Origin: Pelomonas sp. Root1217
GTDB lineage: Bacteria > Pseudomonadota > Gammaproteobacteria > Burkholderiales > Burkholderiaceae_C
Assembly: GCF_001425705.1 (NCBI RefSeq)
Contig: NZ_LMDC01000012.1
Span: 836,771-900,770, forward strand
Length of the DNA: 64,000 nucleotides
Reading direction: 5' to 3'
Positions 8,150-17,547 of this stretch are shown here, piece after piece. The notes below the pieces were generated by a model. That model saw only the letters and a program-made list of their open reading frames with translations. It did no database searches and was not told the DNA's origin. The translations under genes were made by a program, and so were the position numbers. How positions within the stretch are numbered: position 1 is the stretch's first letter; every line of letters begins with the position of its first letter.

Positions 8150-8634
8150 GTCCAGCAGGCCTTATGCCGCGCCGGCACCGGCACCGGCACCGGCACCGGC
8201 ACCGCCGGCGTCAAGTCCGACACTAAACCTGGTTCCGGACCCCGCGCCGGCGCCGCTGCCGTCCCGGGTGTCCGCGTCACCGCCGCCGGCACCGAGTCGT
8301 TTGCTCGATGAGCCCAGCACATCTAGTTCAACGCTGACGGCATCGGCGGCTGGCCATGCCGGGCAGGCCGGATCGAGCCTCGACGGAGCTTCCCGCTACA
8401 GCGGCGCAGCCGTGGCCCAGCCCAGCCTAAGCCTAGATGAGAAGCGCAAGTTGCCGGTGATGCGGTGCAGATTGCGCTCACCAGGTTGGGGCTTTACAGC
8501 AAGCAGGTAACGGCATCCTGAACGCGGAGACCCAAGAGGCGCTCAAGCACTTCCAACAATTGAAGGGACTCCGGCGATCGGGAACTATGACGACGCCAAC
8601 ACTCAACGCGCTTAGTGTCCCAGTGGCCAACTAA
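8150..8634 (+). pseudogene. Decayed 3' copy of hxsA
   Basis: Runs parallel to 3040-3509 of hxsA: RLLDEPS, the QAGS.L.GAS.Y.G block, EKRKL.VMR, then EALKHFQQLKGL and TMTTPTLNAL are all recognisable. Single-base deletions near 8466 (GCGAGTGC to GCGGTGC) and near 8508 (GGTTGACGG to GGTAACGG) break the frame, so the peptidoglycan-binding domain is not read through. The His-Xaa-Ser repeats and the N-terminus are missing. The Pro/Ala linker instead carries a hexamer expansion. It is a clear pseudogene. Confidence 0.85.
8172..8201 (+). repeat. CCGGCA hexamer, five tandem copies
   Basis: Five exact CCGGCA units in the linker of the hxsA pseudogene; in frame they would encode alternating Pro-Ala. The intact hxsA has a Pro/Ala linker without this array, so it expanded by slippage after duplication. 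Confidence 0.85.
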
Positions 8635-8663
8635 GGCGCACTTGTCCAAGCGTTGAGTCAATA

Positions 8664-11600
8664 TTAAGGCGACGGTATTTCGGCGGCTGGGTTGATATTT
8701 TTCATTTCTGCCCACTTTGCGTCAGCTCCGACGCTGTCGCCGCGAAGTGAAAGCATTTTCCCCCAGCGCGATAGCATGGACCAATCCCGCGGATTTAGGC
8801 GCATTGCTTGCTGAAACTGAATATCCGCGTCATCAAATCTTTGCAAGCCCACGTAGTCGTCTGCTAGATTGCCTCTAACCCAGATATTGAATGGAGCCAA
8901 TTGAACCGCTCGCTCATGTTTTTTTGCTGCTTCGCCATATGCTTTGATTGAATTTAGCCAATTCCCCCAGTCATTGTATGGCTCATATGCTTGCGGGTTG
9001 GAGCGAATGGCTTCTGTCCACTTTGCCGCGGCGCCCTTTCTATTTTTCTGTAAGGCTAGAGAATATGCCCAGCGACTTAGCGTTCTCCAAGATTCGGGGT
9101 TGATAATTAATATTTGGCGAAATTCGTTCTCTGCGCGCTTGAAATCGTTATTCGCTAGATAGTCTTCCGCAAGGCTACTCCGCAGGCCGACATCCAGCGG
9201 AGCCAATTGGACGGCGCCAGCCCGTTTTTCTATTGCCAAGGCAATGGCGCCATTGTAGGAATGCCAGGATGCCAAATCATCATGGGGTTCCAATGCTTTG
9301 GAATTTGCTTGCGTGGCTTCAGCCCACTTCACTTCGGCACCTTTTCTATCTCCTCGCCTCGCGAGCAAGTATGCCCAGCGCGATAACGCCACCCAAGAGT
9401 TTTTGTTAAGTTCAACTGCTTTGCGAAACTCTGCTTCAGCGCGATCGAAATCAAGAAGTTCAATATAAATATTCCCCAATGACACTTTTAGTGATGCGTC
9501 TAGCGGGTTAACTTGCGCTGCGCGTAAATACTTGTCTGCGGCGGCGATGGCCTGTCCGTTTGAGAATAGCCAACTCGCCCAAGAGCTGTACGGCTCAGTC
9601 GATGTAGGGTCTATTCGAATAGCTTCTCGCCACTTTGCCTCCGCGCCCCTCTGGTCGCCTTGCACTGCTAGCATAAATGCCCAGCGAGAAATAGAAGATA
9701 TATTTCTTGGATTGAGCTTGATCGTTTCGCGGAACTCTTTCTCAGCATTCTGGAAGTCGAACAAATCTGCGTAGTCGCTGGCGAGATTACCCCGCAATGA
9801 TGTGTCATGTGGCACAAGTCGGACGGCACTGGCATGTTTTTCCTTTGCTGCCGTGTAATTGCCAATCGTGCTTAGCCAATTGCCCCAATCGTTGTAGGGA
9901 TCGGTAGCGCGGGGGTTGGTTTTCATTGCGCCCTCCCACTTGGCTATTGCGGCCTGCTTGTTTCCTTGTATAGCCAACATAGTTCCCCAGCGCGACTTAA
10001 TCCAAGAAGCGCGAGGGTCAATCTTTAATGCTTCGCGAAACTGGGTTTCTGCCTGCTCAAAATCTCTCAACTCGATAAGGTCGACCGCTAAGTTTCCCCT
10101 TAAGGATGCATCGGACGGTGCAAGATCGACAGCGCGCGCATGCGCTTTTGCGGCGTCAAAATATTTGCGAACCGAAAAGTACCAGTTTCCTTGTTCGGTG
10201 TAGGCATCCGGCGCTTTTGGATTAAGTCGAATAGATTCCGCCCATTTGGCTTCGGCACCTTTCATGTCACCCCGGATTGCCTGCATGCGCCCCCACCGCG
10301 CCAGGATCCACGTCCCGCGAGGATAAAGACTCATGGCCCGTGCATACTCAACCTCCGCCTTGTCAAATTCACGCAGCTCTACATAATCGGCCGCCAAATT
10401 TGCTCTTATGCCGACGTCCGCCGAAGCCAACGTCGCCGCGATAGCGTGGTGTTCCGCGGCGGCAACGTAATTGCCGAGCCACGCATGCCAATTCCCCCAT
10501 TCGTTATTCGGCTCCGCTGCTTCGGGGTTGAGCCGCATAGCAGCCATCCACTTTTGCTCGGCGCCTGCTATGTCCCCACTCTTGGCGCGTGCCGTGCCCC
10601 AATATGCCAATAGCGATGCATCTAGGGGTTCCTCTAGGGCTGCAGCGGCATACTCTGCATCCGCTTCCTCATATCGGCCCACTTCCAACAGATCGCGAGC
10701 CAAGTTAAACCGAAATCCGGGATCGTTGGGTCGATTCTTGACGGCTTCACGGTGCTTCGCCGTGGCCCCGAGATAATCGCCGAGTCCTTGAAGCGCAATA
10801 CCCCATTCATTGAAAATGGATTCCTGTTGATATTTGCTAAGCCTTATCGCCGAAGCGAAATTCCTTGCCGCCTCCTCATTTTTGCCTTGCAAGAAGAGAA
10901 TTCTGCCGATAGCACTATATGTGGTGGGCTTTCCCGGATCTCGATCTATGGCTTCGAGAATTAGTTTGGTTGCTTTGTCATCCCTATTTGTATTGGCATA
11001 GATGTCGGCTAGTGTTAAAAGGGCAGCGATGCCCGACGTTCCTGATTCAGTAGCTTTCTTCGCCTCACGTTCGGCACCAAGCCAATCTCCACGATCGCGG
11101 GCATAGTTTGAAGCAATTAGATGCAAAGATAGGAGCGAGGGATCGGCTTTCATAGCCTTGTCCAGAAACTCCGCAGCGGCAACTCGATGGCCGCGCCACA
11201 GTTCTGTATTGGCGAGGCCAACATATGCGGAGGGAGATTTTTCCATCCATGAAAGAGCCTCGAGATACTTCTTTTCGCCAGCGGATACGTGGCCTCCGTC
11301 AAATAAAATGTCACCCCACGCTACAAGGCAGAGATTCTTTTGTCTTACTTCCGCTTCGTCGAGGCATGTCTGCAGTACAGTGTTGATTTCAGTGTTGTCC
11401 GCTTTCGAAGTCCATAGGGATCTGGCGTATTTTGAAGGGTCGATTCTCAAAAGAATTTCCTGCGAAATTCCAGAAATTAGATCCTGAAACTTGGAAAGTT
11501 CGCCGTCCAATAGCGCCCTTTTCTCGGTTCCGTTTTGATATGCTGTCAGAATGGCTGCATGCGCACCTGTTGGGGAGCCATCGTTAGATATGTGAATTGA

Positions 11601-12023
11601 TATTTTCGTTGGTGAATTGTGAAATAACTCTCTTAGCCAGCTGATCAAAACTTTCGACGATAGTTTGGTGCCGGGGACTTCCAAGTCCGGAAGTTCTTTT
11701 TCATCTGCTGTTCGAAATGTTCGGCGCTGTTTTGTGTTCCCAATCTCTTCAGATTGTGAATTTATATAATTGATTTCTTGGATGATTCTTTGCGAAATCA
11801 CTGCGTCGCTGTAGCCTGCCTCGGCAATCGCTTTTGGAATGGTTGACAGTTCGATCTTGACGACTGCTCTATTTATTTCTGGGATTGCTTGTGCGACTAT
11901 TGCGACAGCTACTGCGGTCGCGCTCAGACTAATCTTGCCAAATAGAGTGGATATGAAGGCGGTCATCCGCTCTTTAAGCGTCGACCTTTGTTTTGCTGCA
12001 AGGTAAGTGCCGTTTTTACGCAT
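8664..12023 (-). CDS. Giant TPR protein with 102-residue super-repeats and N-terminal TM segment
   Basis: A 1119-residue protein. Residues about 28-48 form one hydrophobic segment (ISLSATAVAVAIVAQAI), so it is likely inner-membrane anchored. Residues 50-240 are a unique domain without a family I recognise. From about 250 on the protein is TPR. Seven modules start W(G/A)..LA..G....A..KW; successive ones are 102 residues apart, each made of three TPRs ending in NLA.DY..L.DF..AE.EF. The DNA is clearly A/T-richer than the neighbours, a sign of transfer. It is coded alone, convergent to the hxsA pseudogene. A scaffold or peptide-binding role is likely but the partner is unknown. Confidence 0.85.
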   Translation of the reverse strand: MRKNGTYLAAKQRSTLKERMTAFISTLFGKISLSATAVAVAIVAQAIPEINRAVVKIELSTIPKAIAEAGYSDAVISQRIIQEINYINSQSEEIGNTKQRRTFRTADEKELPDLEVPGTKLSSKVLISWLRELFHNSPTKISIHISNDGSPTGAHAAILTAYQNGTEKRALLDGELSKFQDLISGISQEILLRIDPSKYARSLWTSKADNTEINTVLQTCLDEAEVRQKNLCLVAWGDILFDGGHVSAGEKKYLEALSWMEKSPSAYVGLANTELWRGHRVAAAEFLDKAMKADPSLLSLHLIASNYARDRGDWLGAEREAKKATESGTSGIAALLTLADIYANTNRDDKATKLILEAIDRDPGKPTTYSAIGRILFLQGKNEEAARNFASAIRLSKYQQESIFNEWGIALQGLGDYLGATAKHREAVKNRPNDPGFRFNLARDLLEVGRYEEADAEYAAAALEEPLDASLLAYWGTARAKSGDIAGAEQKWMAAMRLNPEAAEPNNEWGNWHAWLGNYVAAAEHHAIAATLASADVGIRANLAADYVELREFDKAEVEYARAMSLYPRGTWILARWGRMQAIRGDMKGAEAKWAESIRLNPKAPDAYTEQGNWYFSVRKYFDAAKAHARAVDLAPSDASLRGNLAVDLIELRDFEQAETQFREALKIDPRASWIKSRWGTMLAIQGNKQAAIAKWEGAMKTNPRATDPYNDWGNWLSTIGNYTAAKEKHASAVRLVPHDTSLRGNLASDYADLFDFQNAEKEFRETIKLNPRNISSISRWAFMLAVQGDQRGAEAKWREAIRIDPTSTEPYSSWASWLFSNGQAIAAADKYLRAAQVNPLDASLKVSLGNIYIELLDFDRAEAEFRKAVELNKNSWVALSRWAYLLARRGDRKGAEVKWAEATQANSKALEPHDDLASWHSYNGAIALAIEKRAGAVQLAPLDVGLRSSLAEDYLANNDFKRAENEFRQILIINPESWRTLSRWAYSLALQKNRKGAAAKWTEAIRSNPQAYEPYNDWGNWLNSIKAYGEAAKKHERAVQLAPFNIWVRGNLADDYVGLQRFDDADIQFQQAMRLNPRDWSMLSRWGKMLSLRGDSVGADAKWAEMKNINPAAEIPSP

Positions 12024-12599
12024 GTTTTGAATGAGTAATAGCGGCTGAGGTTAAATAACACTTACCCGGCGAGGCGCGGTCCAAGCGCCGGTGTGGCCCC
12101 AGCCGCACGACTTGAGCCGGGACCGCAGCCGCAGGCGTGAGGTCCGCCGCTGACCAAGCGCAGCGCAGGAAGGCACCCTGGATGGCGGCGAAGCGTCCAG
12201 CGCAGAGCCAGCGCAACGGCACGTTGCACAGGCGCCCGACAGACGAGGTGGCTTCCTGCGCGTGCCGCCGACGTTCAGGCGGTGGTTCGTGCAGGCAGCG
12301 GCGGTCCTGAGCCCCTGGGCGCGACAGCGAACAGGGGCGACGACGGGAGACGATGGGCCTCCAAGCCCAGCGAGTGTGCGCGCGGCCCCTAGGCCGCCGT
12401 CTCAAGGACCGGCTCAAACCGTCACGGCGTGTTGCCGCCGACGTCAAATTGACCCGGGCCGCCGACCTTCGGTTGACCTTTCTAAACAACGTCGGTTGGC
12501 GAGCAACGGCGTCAAGCGACGTTGCAATCGCCGGGTCAGTCGGTGGTCGGCAGAATTCCGGCAAAGGGGTCAATCTGAGGCTGGCGCACACAAACAACG
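12024..12599. other. Unassigned stretch between TPR gene and IS66 remnant
   Basis: The first 30-40 bases hold the A/T-rich upstream region of the minus-strand TPR gene. The remaining 500 bases are Arg/Pro/Ala-rich in all open frames, which is typical of non-coding high-GC DNA, and the minus frame is a read-through from tnpB without motifs. It is probably scrambled insertion-sequence DNA; no terminal repeats found. Confidence 0.4.
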
Positions 12600-12936
12600 C
12601 TGCTGCGCGTGGCTGCCAGGTTCGTTCAGGTCGTCCGATGCCCTCCAGCAGCATCGACAACTGCGCGGCGCTGAGCGCCACGCTGCCGGTGTCGGCCTGC
12701 GGCCCGACGAAGCGGCCGCGCTCCAGGCGCTTGGTCAGCAGGCACATGCCGCCGCCGTTGCTCCACAGCAGCTTGACCAGGTCACCTCGGCGGCCGCGGA
12801 AGGCGAAGACGTGACCGGCATACGGGTCCTCGGCCAACACGGTCTGAACCTTGACGGCCAGGCTGTCGATGCCGCAGCGCATGTCTGTGACGCCGGCGGC
12901 CAGCCAGACCCGGGTGCCAACGCGCGGGCCGATCAT
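12600..12936 (-). pseudogene. tnpB: IS66-family TnpB, 3' end lost
   Basis: The reading from 12936 gives about 112 residues of the IS66 accessory protein: GTRVWLAAGVTDMR, HVFAFRGRRGD, LLWSNGGGMCLLTKRLERGRF and ALSAAQLSMLLEGI. The normal stop after RTW.P.A is absent and the frame runs on into unrelated sequence to 12016. The start overlaps the ancestral tnpA stop (ATGA). No transposase (TnpC) gene follows, so the element cannot move alone. Confidence 0.85.
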
Positions 12937-13130
12937 GTGCTCTGGCGCAGCGCGCGCAACACGCTGCACAGGCTGGCCTCGTCGACCGGGCCGCGCAGGC
13001 GCAGCACAGCACAGCACAGCACCTGCAATGTCGAGCTCGATGATGCCGGTGCTGCGCGCGGCGCGTTGTGGCGTCACCGCCAACGCTGTCGATGCGGGCG
13101 ATGGTGCCGGTGCTTGTGAACGGCCGACCT
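12937..13130 (-). pseudogene. IS66-family TnpA C-terminal fragment, frameshifted
   Basis: The minus strand encodes STGIIELDIAGAVL and, in another frame, LRLRGPVDEASLCSVLRALR followed by TGA: together the C-terminus of IS66 TnpA. The break falls in a 5-bp tandem repeat (AGCAC on the + strand, about 13001-13023) present in three copies where one would restore the frame. The N-terminal DNA-binding part is gone. Confidence 0.8.
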
Positions 13131-13227
13131 CCGCATCCAAGTCGGTTGCGCCGTCGATCCTCCGTCGGCCACGTACGGAAGTGGAGACTCGCCGTAGTGC
13201 TTCACAACACATTGTGGTCGGCCTGAG

Positions 13228-14145
13228 TCAAGAGCCAAGAACCTTCGCCAACTGAGGCGCGTGCCCCCTGCAATGGTCAAACTGCCCGTGTCTCTTGATA
13301 ATTCCGACAAAGTCGGGGTTAGCTGAAAGAAGCCGCCCAAGATAACCATCCGCCTTTGGATAGTCCCCAGCGCGGCAGTTGACCAAGGCGGCGTTGTATA
13401 GCCCCCATGGTGAATCCTTCGAAATACTCAGAGCTTTGTCCAGCCACTGAATAGCTTCAGGAAGCCTGCCGACCTTGTACAGCGCGAAGCCAAGCAAGAT
13501 CAGGGCATCGACATCGTTTGGGTTGGCCTTGAGGCGAGCTTGGTAAGCCTCGATAGCGTCGTTCGTTGGTACTTCCAGTCCCCCTGCGATCTTCGTCGTC
13601 CGAAGAGCGGCGTCCTTCGCGCCGACGGGGTCCTGGTTGACGTGAAGCAAAACCGTGTCCTTGAGCAGGACCAAGAGGCCGTAGTCCAACAGGTTCTTCA
13701 TCTTGCTTCGAACGACGAAAGGATTTGAGTCGTTCGCAGCGTCCCTCACGAGGGTGTATTCGAACTGCCGAGTTGCCAGATCTTCCGCGTGCTTCGCGGC
13801 TTTCGAGGCTTCAGCGGAGCGAGCCTCAATCTCCGCCTTTAACTGCTTCTCTCGGTGCTCCGCTTGAGTTTTTTCCCCCGCTTCTTTTACAGCCACGCCG
13901 ACCGCGACACCGGCGATGGACGTCGCGGCAGCAATCAGCGCCACCGCGAGCGCAGTGAAGCGCTGTTTGGATCCATCTTCCTGTTTTATCTGCAGCTCTT
14001 GCTGCTTGATCTGGAGATCCTGTTCTTTAATTTGGAGCTCTTGCTGCTTGATCAGCAGATCTCCCTCTTTTATCTCCAGCTCCCGCTTTTTGATCGCATG
14101 CTCTGCGCTCCACCGCAGTTCTTCAGCGTCGGGCATCTCGTCCAT
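13228..14145 (-). CDS. Coiled-coil, single TM and TPR protein
   Basis: A 305-residue protein. Residues 22-56 are five perfect-length heptads of the form (E/D)L.IK(Q/E)., a striking polar coiled coil. Residues 64-86 form one membrane helix (FTALAVALIAAATSIAGVAVG). A second charged helix (about 90-125) follows, then TPR-like repeats from about 195 (AIEAYQARLKANPNDVDALI and AIQWLDKALSI). No catalytic motif. The heptad array with short side-by-side repeats suggests replication slippage. Function unknown; a membrane-anchored sensor or scaffold fits. Confidence 0.7.
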   Translation of the reverse strand: MDEMPDAEELRWSAEHAIKKRELEIKEGDLLIKQQELQIKEQDLQIKQQELQIKQEDGSKQRFTALAVALIAAATSIAGVAVGVAVKEAGEKTQAEHREKQLKAEIEARSAEASKAAKHAEDLATRQFEYTLVRDAANDSNPFVVRSKMKNLLDYGLLVLLKDTVLLHVNQDPVGAKDAALRTTKIAGGLEVPTNDAIEAYQARLKANPNDVDALILLGFALYKVGRLPEAIQWLDKALSISKDSPWGLYNAALVNCRAGDYPKADGYLGRLLSANPDFVGIIKRHGQFDHCRGHAPQLAKVLGS

Positions 14146-14476
14146 CTTGTCCCCCCACTCTCGCCATATCGCACGGCATTGCGCTTACGCACGCAGGATG
14201 CCTAGCTCTGACAAGAGGATCATCAGCAAAGTTAATGACTGGCTGCCCTGCAGATCATGTAGGTGTGTTGCAGTTGGGCGGGATCTCCTTGGCTCGCGTA
14301 TATGGGGGAATGGGACACGACATCCGATGGCGGATGACGGCACGGTCACCACCATCACGGCCTCACATTGACGGCCGCTGCGAGGGCGCCCGAGTCGGGA
14401 CGGCGCGCTATCGACTACGGCAGGCCGGAGACCTAGTAGGCTTCGTCGCTTGGCGAAGGGCCATGCGAGGAGCGAC
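14146..14476. other. Divergent intergenic region
   Basis: The gap between the minus-strand coiled-coil/TPR gene and the plus-strand phosphatase. It must contain both promoters. I see GAGGAG at 14467-14472 for the phosphatase and no other clear site, hairpin or RNA gene. Confidence 0.4.
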
Positions 14477-15088
14477 ATGCGCCTTATCTGTATCCGTCAT
14501 GGAGAGAGCACCGCCAATGCCGGAGCCATGACAAGTGACCCTCTTAGCATTGGGCTGACCGTCTTGGGGCGCAGCCAAGCTGCCGACGTTGCGCAAGGAT
14601 GGCTTGATGCGCCGGCGCTCATCGTGACTTCGCCGGCCCAGCGGGCGCTTGATACCGCGGCGCCGACGATCAGCCGATTCAGCGGCGTGCCGGTGCAGGT
14701 ATGGCCGGTCGAAGAGTTCGCATACCTTTCGCCTCGGCGCTGCGCCGGGACCACGGTGCATGACCGTCGTCAGTGGGTGGCTGCGTATTGGGATCGTGCG
14801 GACCCGCGGCACCACGATGCCGATGACGCAGAAACCTTTGAGATGTTCATCTCGCGGGTCACGGGCGCAATAGAGCGATGCCTGGCACAACCTGCCACCC
14901 CCGGAAGGCGGTGCGTGCTATTCGGGCACGGGCAATTCATCAATGCAATGCGCTGGCTTGCGGGGGCGCCGGCGAGCAATCTCGACATGCGGTCGTTCCG
15001 CACCTTTGATTTGGCGCACCCCGTGGCCAACTGCCAGATGGTGGAGGTCGACCTGCAGGTCTTCGCGCAAGGGCGCACCAACAAGTAG
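14477..15088 (+). CDS. Histidine phosphatase (phosphoglycerate mutase-like)
   Basis: A 203-residue cytoplasmic enzyme of the histidine phosphatase superfamily. The N-terminal motif IRHGEST supplies the phospho-accepting His9; SPAQRALDTA supplies the second Arg; LFGHGQFI near residue 157 supplies the second catalytic His. The ATG at 14477 has GAGGAG upstream. It is not dPGM, since the length and spacing fit the small SixA/CobC-like phosphatases. The substrate cannot be told. The end of the gene is overlapped in antisense by the read-through of tniQ. Confidence 0.85.
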   Translation: MRLICIRHGESTANAGAMTSDPLSIGLTVLGRSQAADVAQGWLDAPALIVTSPAQRALDTAAPTISRFSGVPVQVWPVEEFAYLSPRRCAGTTVHDRRQWVAAYWDRADPRHHDADDAETFEMFISRVTGAIERCLAQPATPGRRCVLFGHGQFINAMRWLAGAPASNLDMRSFRTFDLAHPVANCQMVEVDLQVFAQGRTNK

Positions 15089-16405
15089 GCTGACGCCGCG
15101 GGGCCAGCATTGCAGCCCGTGGTCCCGGAGCAGACCAGCAAAGCGTGCGGCCAGGCCAAATCCCCCGTAGGGTTCGCCAAAGCGGGTAAGCAGTAGCTCG
15201 GTTGCTGTCGATCCGTATCCGGCGAATCGAGGCCTGACGCTGGCCAGATAGTCCGCCAGCCACCCGTGCAGCAGCCTGACCAAAGGCTGCAATTCGCCCG
15301 GACACATAGCCTGGCGACGAAGCTCCCCTTCCAACTCACGTCCTTGACGCAAAGTGGTGTGCACCACCTTGCGGAAGGAGATGCCCAGCCAGGCCGCCAA
15401 GCCGATGGCACATGCGTCCCGCGCCCAACTCGCCTGTTCTTCCCGTCCTGCGGCTTTGCCCTGGACCACCTGGGCGAGCCGCACGAGGACGCCCATGAGC
15501 TCGGCGCGGCTTAGCCGCCGAGCCGACGTCGGTACGGCATCGTCAATTGCTTCAGTCTCGGTGACGCCGAGGGTTCTCTTGAGCTGGACCTTCGAAGGCA
15601 AGCGACCCTCTCGCTTCAGTATTGAGGCAACGGCGGCGTGCACCTCCGCTGCGCTCGGCCCATAACGCAGCGCAGCCAGATGTTCTGACAGCACCGAGTC
15701 GACCCAGAAGGGTCGCGACAGCTCTGTGCTGGAGAACCGGTTGGCGGTGACACCGGCCTCCTGCATGAGATGCGCAAAGCGGCGAGGCCAGTCCTCCGTC
15801 AGATGCTTCATCAGCGCCAACAGGTCATGCCGAAGGTCGAGCGGGTACAGACAAAAGTCGCGGCGTCCGAGTGCGTGGCAACGACGCAGAGTCTGCTTGT
15901 GGTGCGAACCGATGGACGAGCGCAGGACCAGTTCCGACACCTTCGCTGAACACATGCCGTACAACAGTATGCGAATGCCAACCCACCATTGGGCGGAGCA
16001 AGCCAGCGAGACAGGGAAGGATCGAGGCGTAGCCTGTGCCGGCACTGGAGCCAGCCAAGAAGGCCGACGGGCAACCGCGCGTTCGCGTGGCGCCGCAATC
16101 AAACTGGCACCACAACCGTCGCAGTCGGTGAGTGCGGCTTGTCGGCTGGGAGCCAGGCCAAGCGGTGCGCCGCAGGCCGGGCAGTCCTGGACGAGTCGGC
16201 GGTGATGCTTGACGCACACCGTGTTGGTGGCCAAGCGCCATTGACGCCGCCAATAGGGCTCTGCGTCGGTCGCCAGACACGACGGGCACACCGCGTACAA
16301 GGCCGCCGTCGATTTTCTGGGAAGGCGATGCGCGTTCAGGATCCAGGGTCGACCATCGTCCTCAGGGTCGCCGGTCATAGCGGCGACGTCCTCGCACAAA
16401 GTCAT
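14918..16405 (-). pseudogene. tniQ: TniQ family protein, broken at both ends
   Basis: The central part is typical TniQ: CPSCLATDAEPYWRRQWRL, then CVKHHRRL, then CPACGAPLG and CDGCG, the zinc-finger region that in Tn7/Tn5053-like elements links target recognition to the transposition complex. The N-terminal region expected before this is mostly missing, cut by the divergent nuclease gene that begins at 16427. From 15088 down, the frame is just the antisense of the histidine phosphatase, so the native stop has been lost. No tniA or tniB homologue lies in the window. Confidence 0.75.
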
Positions 16406-16426
16406 CGACCATAGTGCGCTACGGGG

Positions 16427-17437
16427 ATGCAGCGTTATCCGCCGAAGAAGATCCTCTCGCTGGCGACTGGTGTCCCCGTCGCCGACTTCACCGGCGGGCC
16501 GCCGACGAACAATGTCTTCGCCGCTCTCCGGTACCCCGTTGAGCTGCTTGACCACGGAGACGGCGCGATTGACCGCCCCCTAATCCCCGCGTTCAAGGTC
16601 GGCCATGCCTACTCCCGCGTGCAGGAGATAACTGGCAAGTTTGGCGGTAGCGGCCAGAGCGGCATTGCGCCATCAAGAACGTCGCCAGCTATCTTTCTCT
16701 TCACCGGTGGATCGGGCGCGCAATACGGCTACGCCGACGAGTTCGAGCAGAGCGGATGCTTGCTCTATGCTGGGGAGGGGCAAGTCGGTGACATGCAGCT
16801 CGCCCGCGGCAATCTTGCCGTCGTCAACCATGTGCAGGATGGCAGGGCGCTTCATGTTTTTGAGTCCCAAGGTAAAGGGCGGGACTACGTCTACCGCGGG
16901 GAGTACCTCTACACGTCCCACCTGGTTCGCAAAGGCCCCGACCGCGAGGGCGCCCAGCGAGACATCCTGGTGTTCCGGCTGATGCCCGTCGAGCAACTGC
17001 TGCCGATCGAGGGCTCCGGTGTTTCAGAAAGCCTTGCGACCGCGGATGGTCCGGTAGATCTCAGTGCTTTGCGACTCGCTGCGATGGCTGCGGTAAGCGC
17101 GCCTGGTGGCATTGCAGACGCCGCGGAAGCTGTTCGGCGGACTTATCAGCGCAGTGCCAAAGTTCGCGCATATGCGCTCGCACGGGCTGCCGGCATTTGC
17201 GAGCTCTGCAGCGAGGCTGCACCGTTTCAACGGAAGTCTGATGGATCACCCTACCTAGAGCCGCATCACATTAACCGCGTCTCTGACGGAGGACTTGATC
17301 ACCCTCGGCACCTTGGCGCAATCTGCCCCACCTGTCATCGCGAGATTCATTTTGGAGTCGGCGGTGACGCGCTGAACGACCGACTTCGGGCGGTCGTATT
17401 CGCTCGGGAGGACGCGATGGACGGCGCCGAGCTCTAG
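16427..17437 (+). CDS. SRA-like/HNH endonuclease (McrA-type, type IV restriction)
   Basis: A 336-residue probable modification-dependent nuclease. Residues 15-200 resemble the SRA/YDG-like base-flipping domain of McrA-type enzymes (GGPPTNNVFAALRYP, YSRVQEITGKFGGSGQSGI, DYVYRGEYLYTSH, DILVFRL). The C-terminus is a zinc-type HNH: ICELCSEAAPF, EPHHINRVSDGG, HLGAICPTCHREIHFG with four cysteines and the HH catalytic pair. It probably cuts foreign DNA with modified bases. The gene begins 21 bases from the truncated tniQ, so it may have arrived with the rearrangement. Confidence 0.8.
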   Translation: MQRYPPKKILSLATGVPVADFTGGPPTNNVFAALRYPVELLDHGDGAIDRPLIPAFKVGHAYSRVQEITGKFGGSGQSGIAPSRTSPAIFLFTGGSGAQYGYADEFEQSGCLLYAGEGQVGDMQLARGNLAVVNHVQDGRALHVFESQGKGRDYVYRGEYLYTSHLVRKGPDREGAQRDILVFRLMPVEQLLPIEGSGVSESLATADGPVDLSALRLAAMAAVSAPGGIADAAEAVRRTYQRSAKVRAYALARAAGICELCSEAAPFQRKSDGSPYLEPHHINRVSDGGLDHPRHLGAICPTCHREIHFGVGGDALNDRLRAVVFAREDAMDGAEL

Positions 17438-17547
17438 GTGGGTAGGTCAACGAGGCCGTCCTGAATTGATATCGACAAAGAAGTCTTATGCAAGATGACC
17501 TTGGCGACCAGATCAAGGCGGCGACCAGGACGACACCTTCTCTGGTC

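Noticed and set aside
8172..8201. CCGGCA array as a CRISPR or binding array
   Set aside because: No spacers; it is a Pro-Ala coding microsatellite in the hxsA pseudogene linker.
8664..12023. Regular DNA repeats that might suggest CRISPR
   Set aside because: The period is about 306 bp and codes TPR units in one frame; there are no short identical repeats with unique spacers.
16406..16555. Extending tniQ to an upstream start at 16555
   Set aside because: The extra 50 codons are antisense to the SRA/HNH gene and carry no TniQ N-terminal motif.
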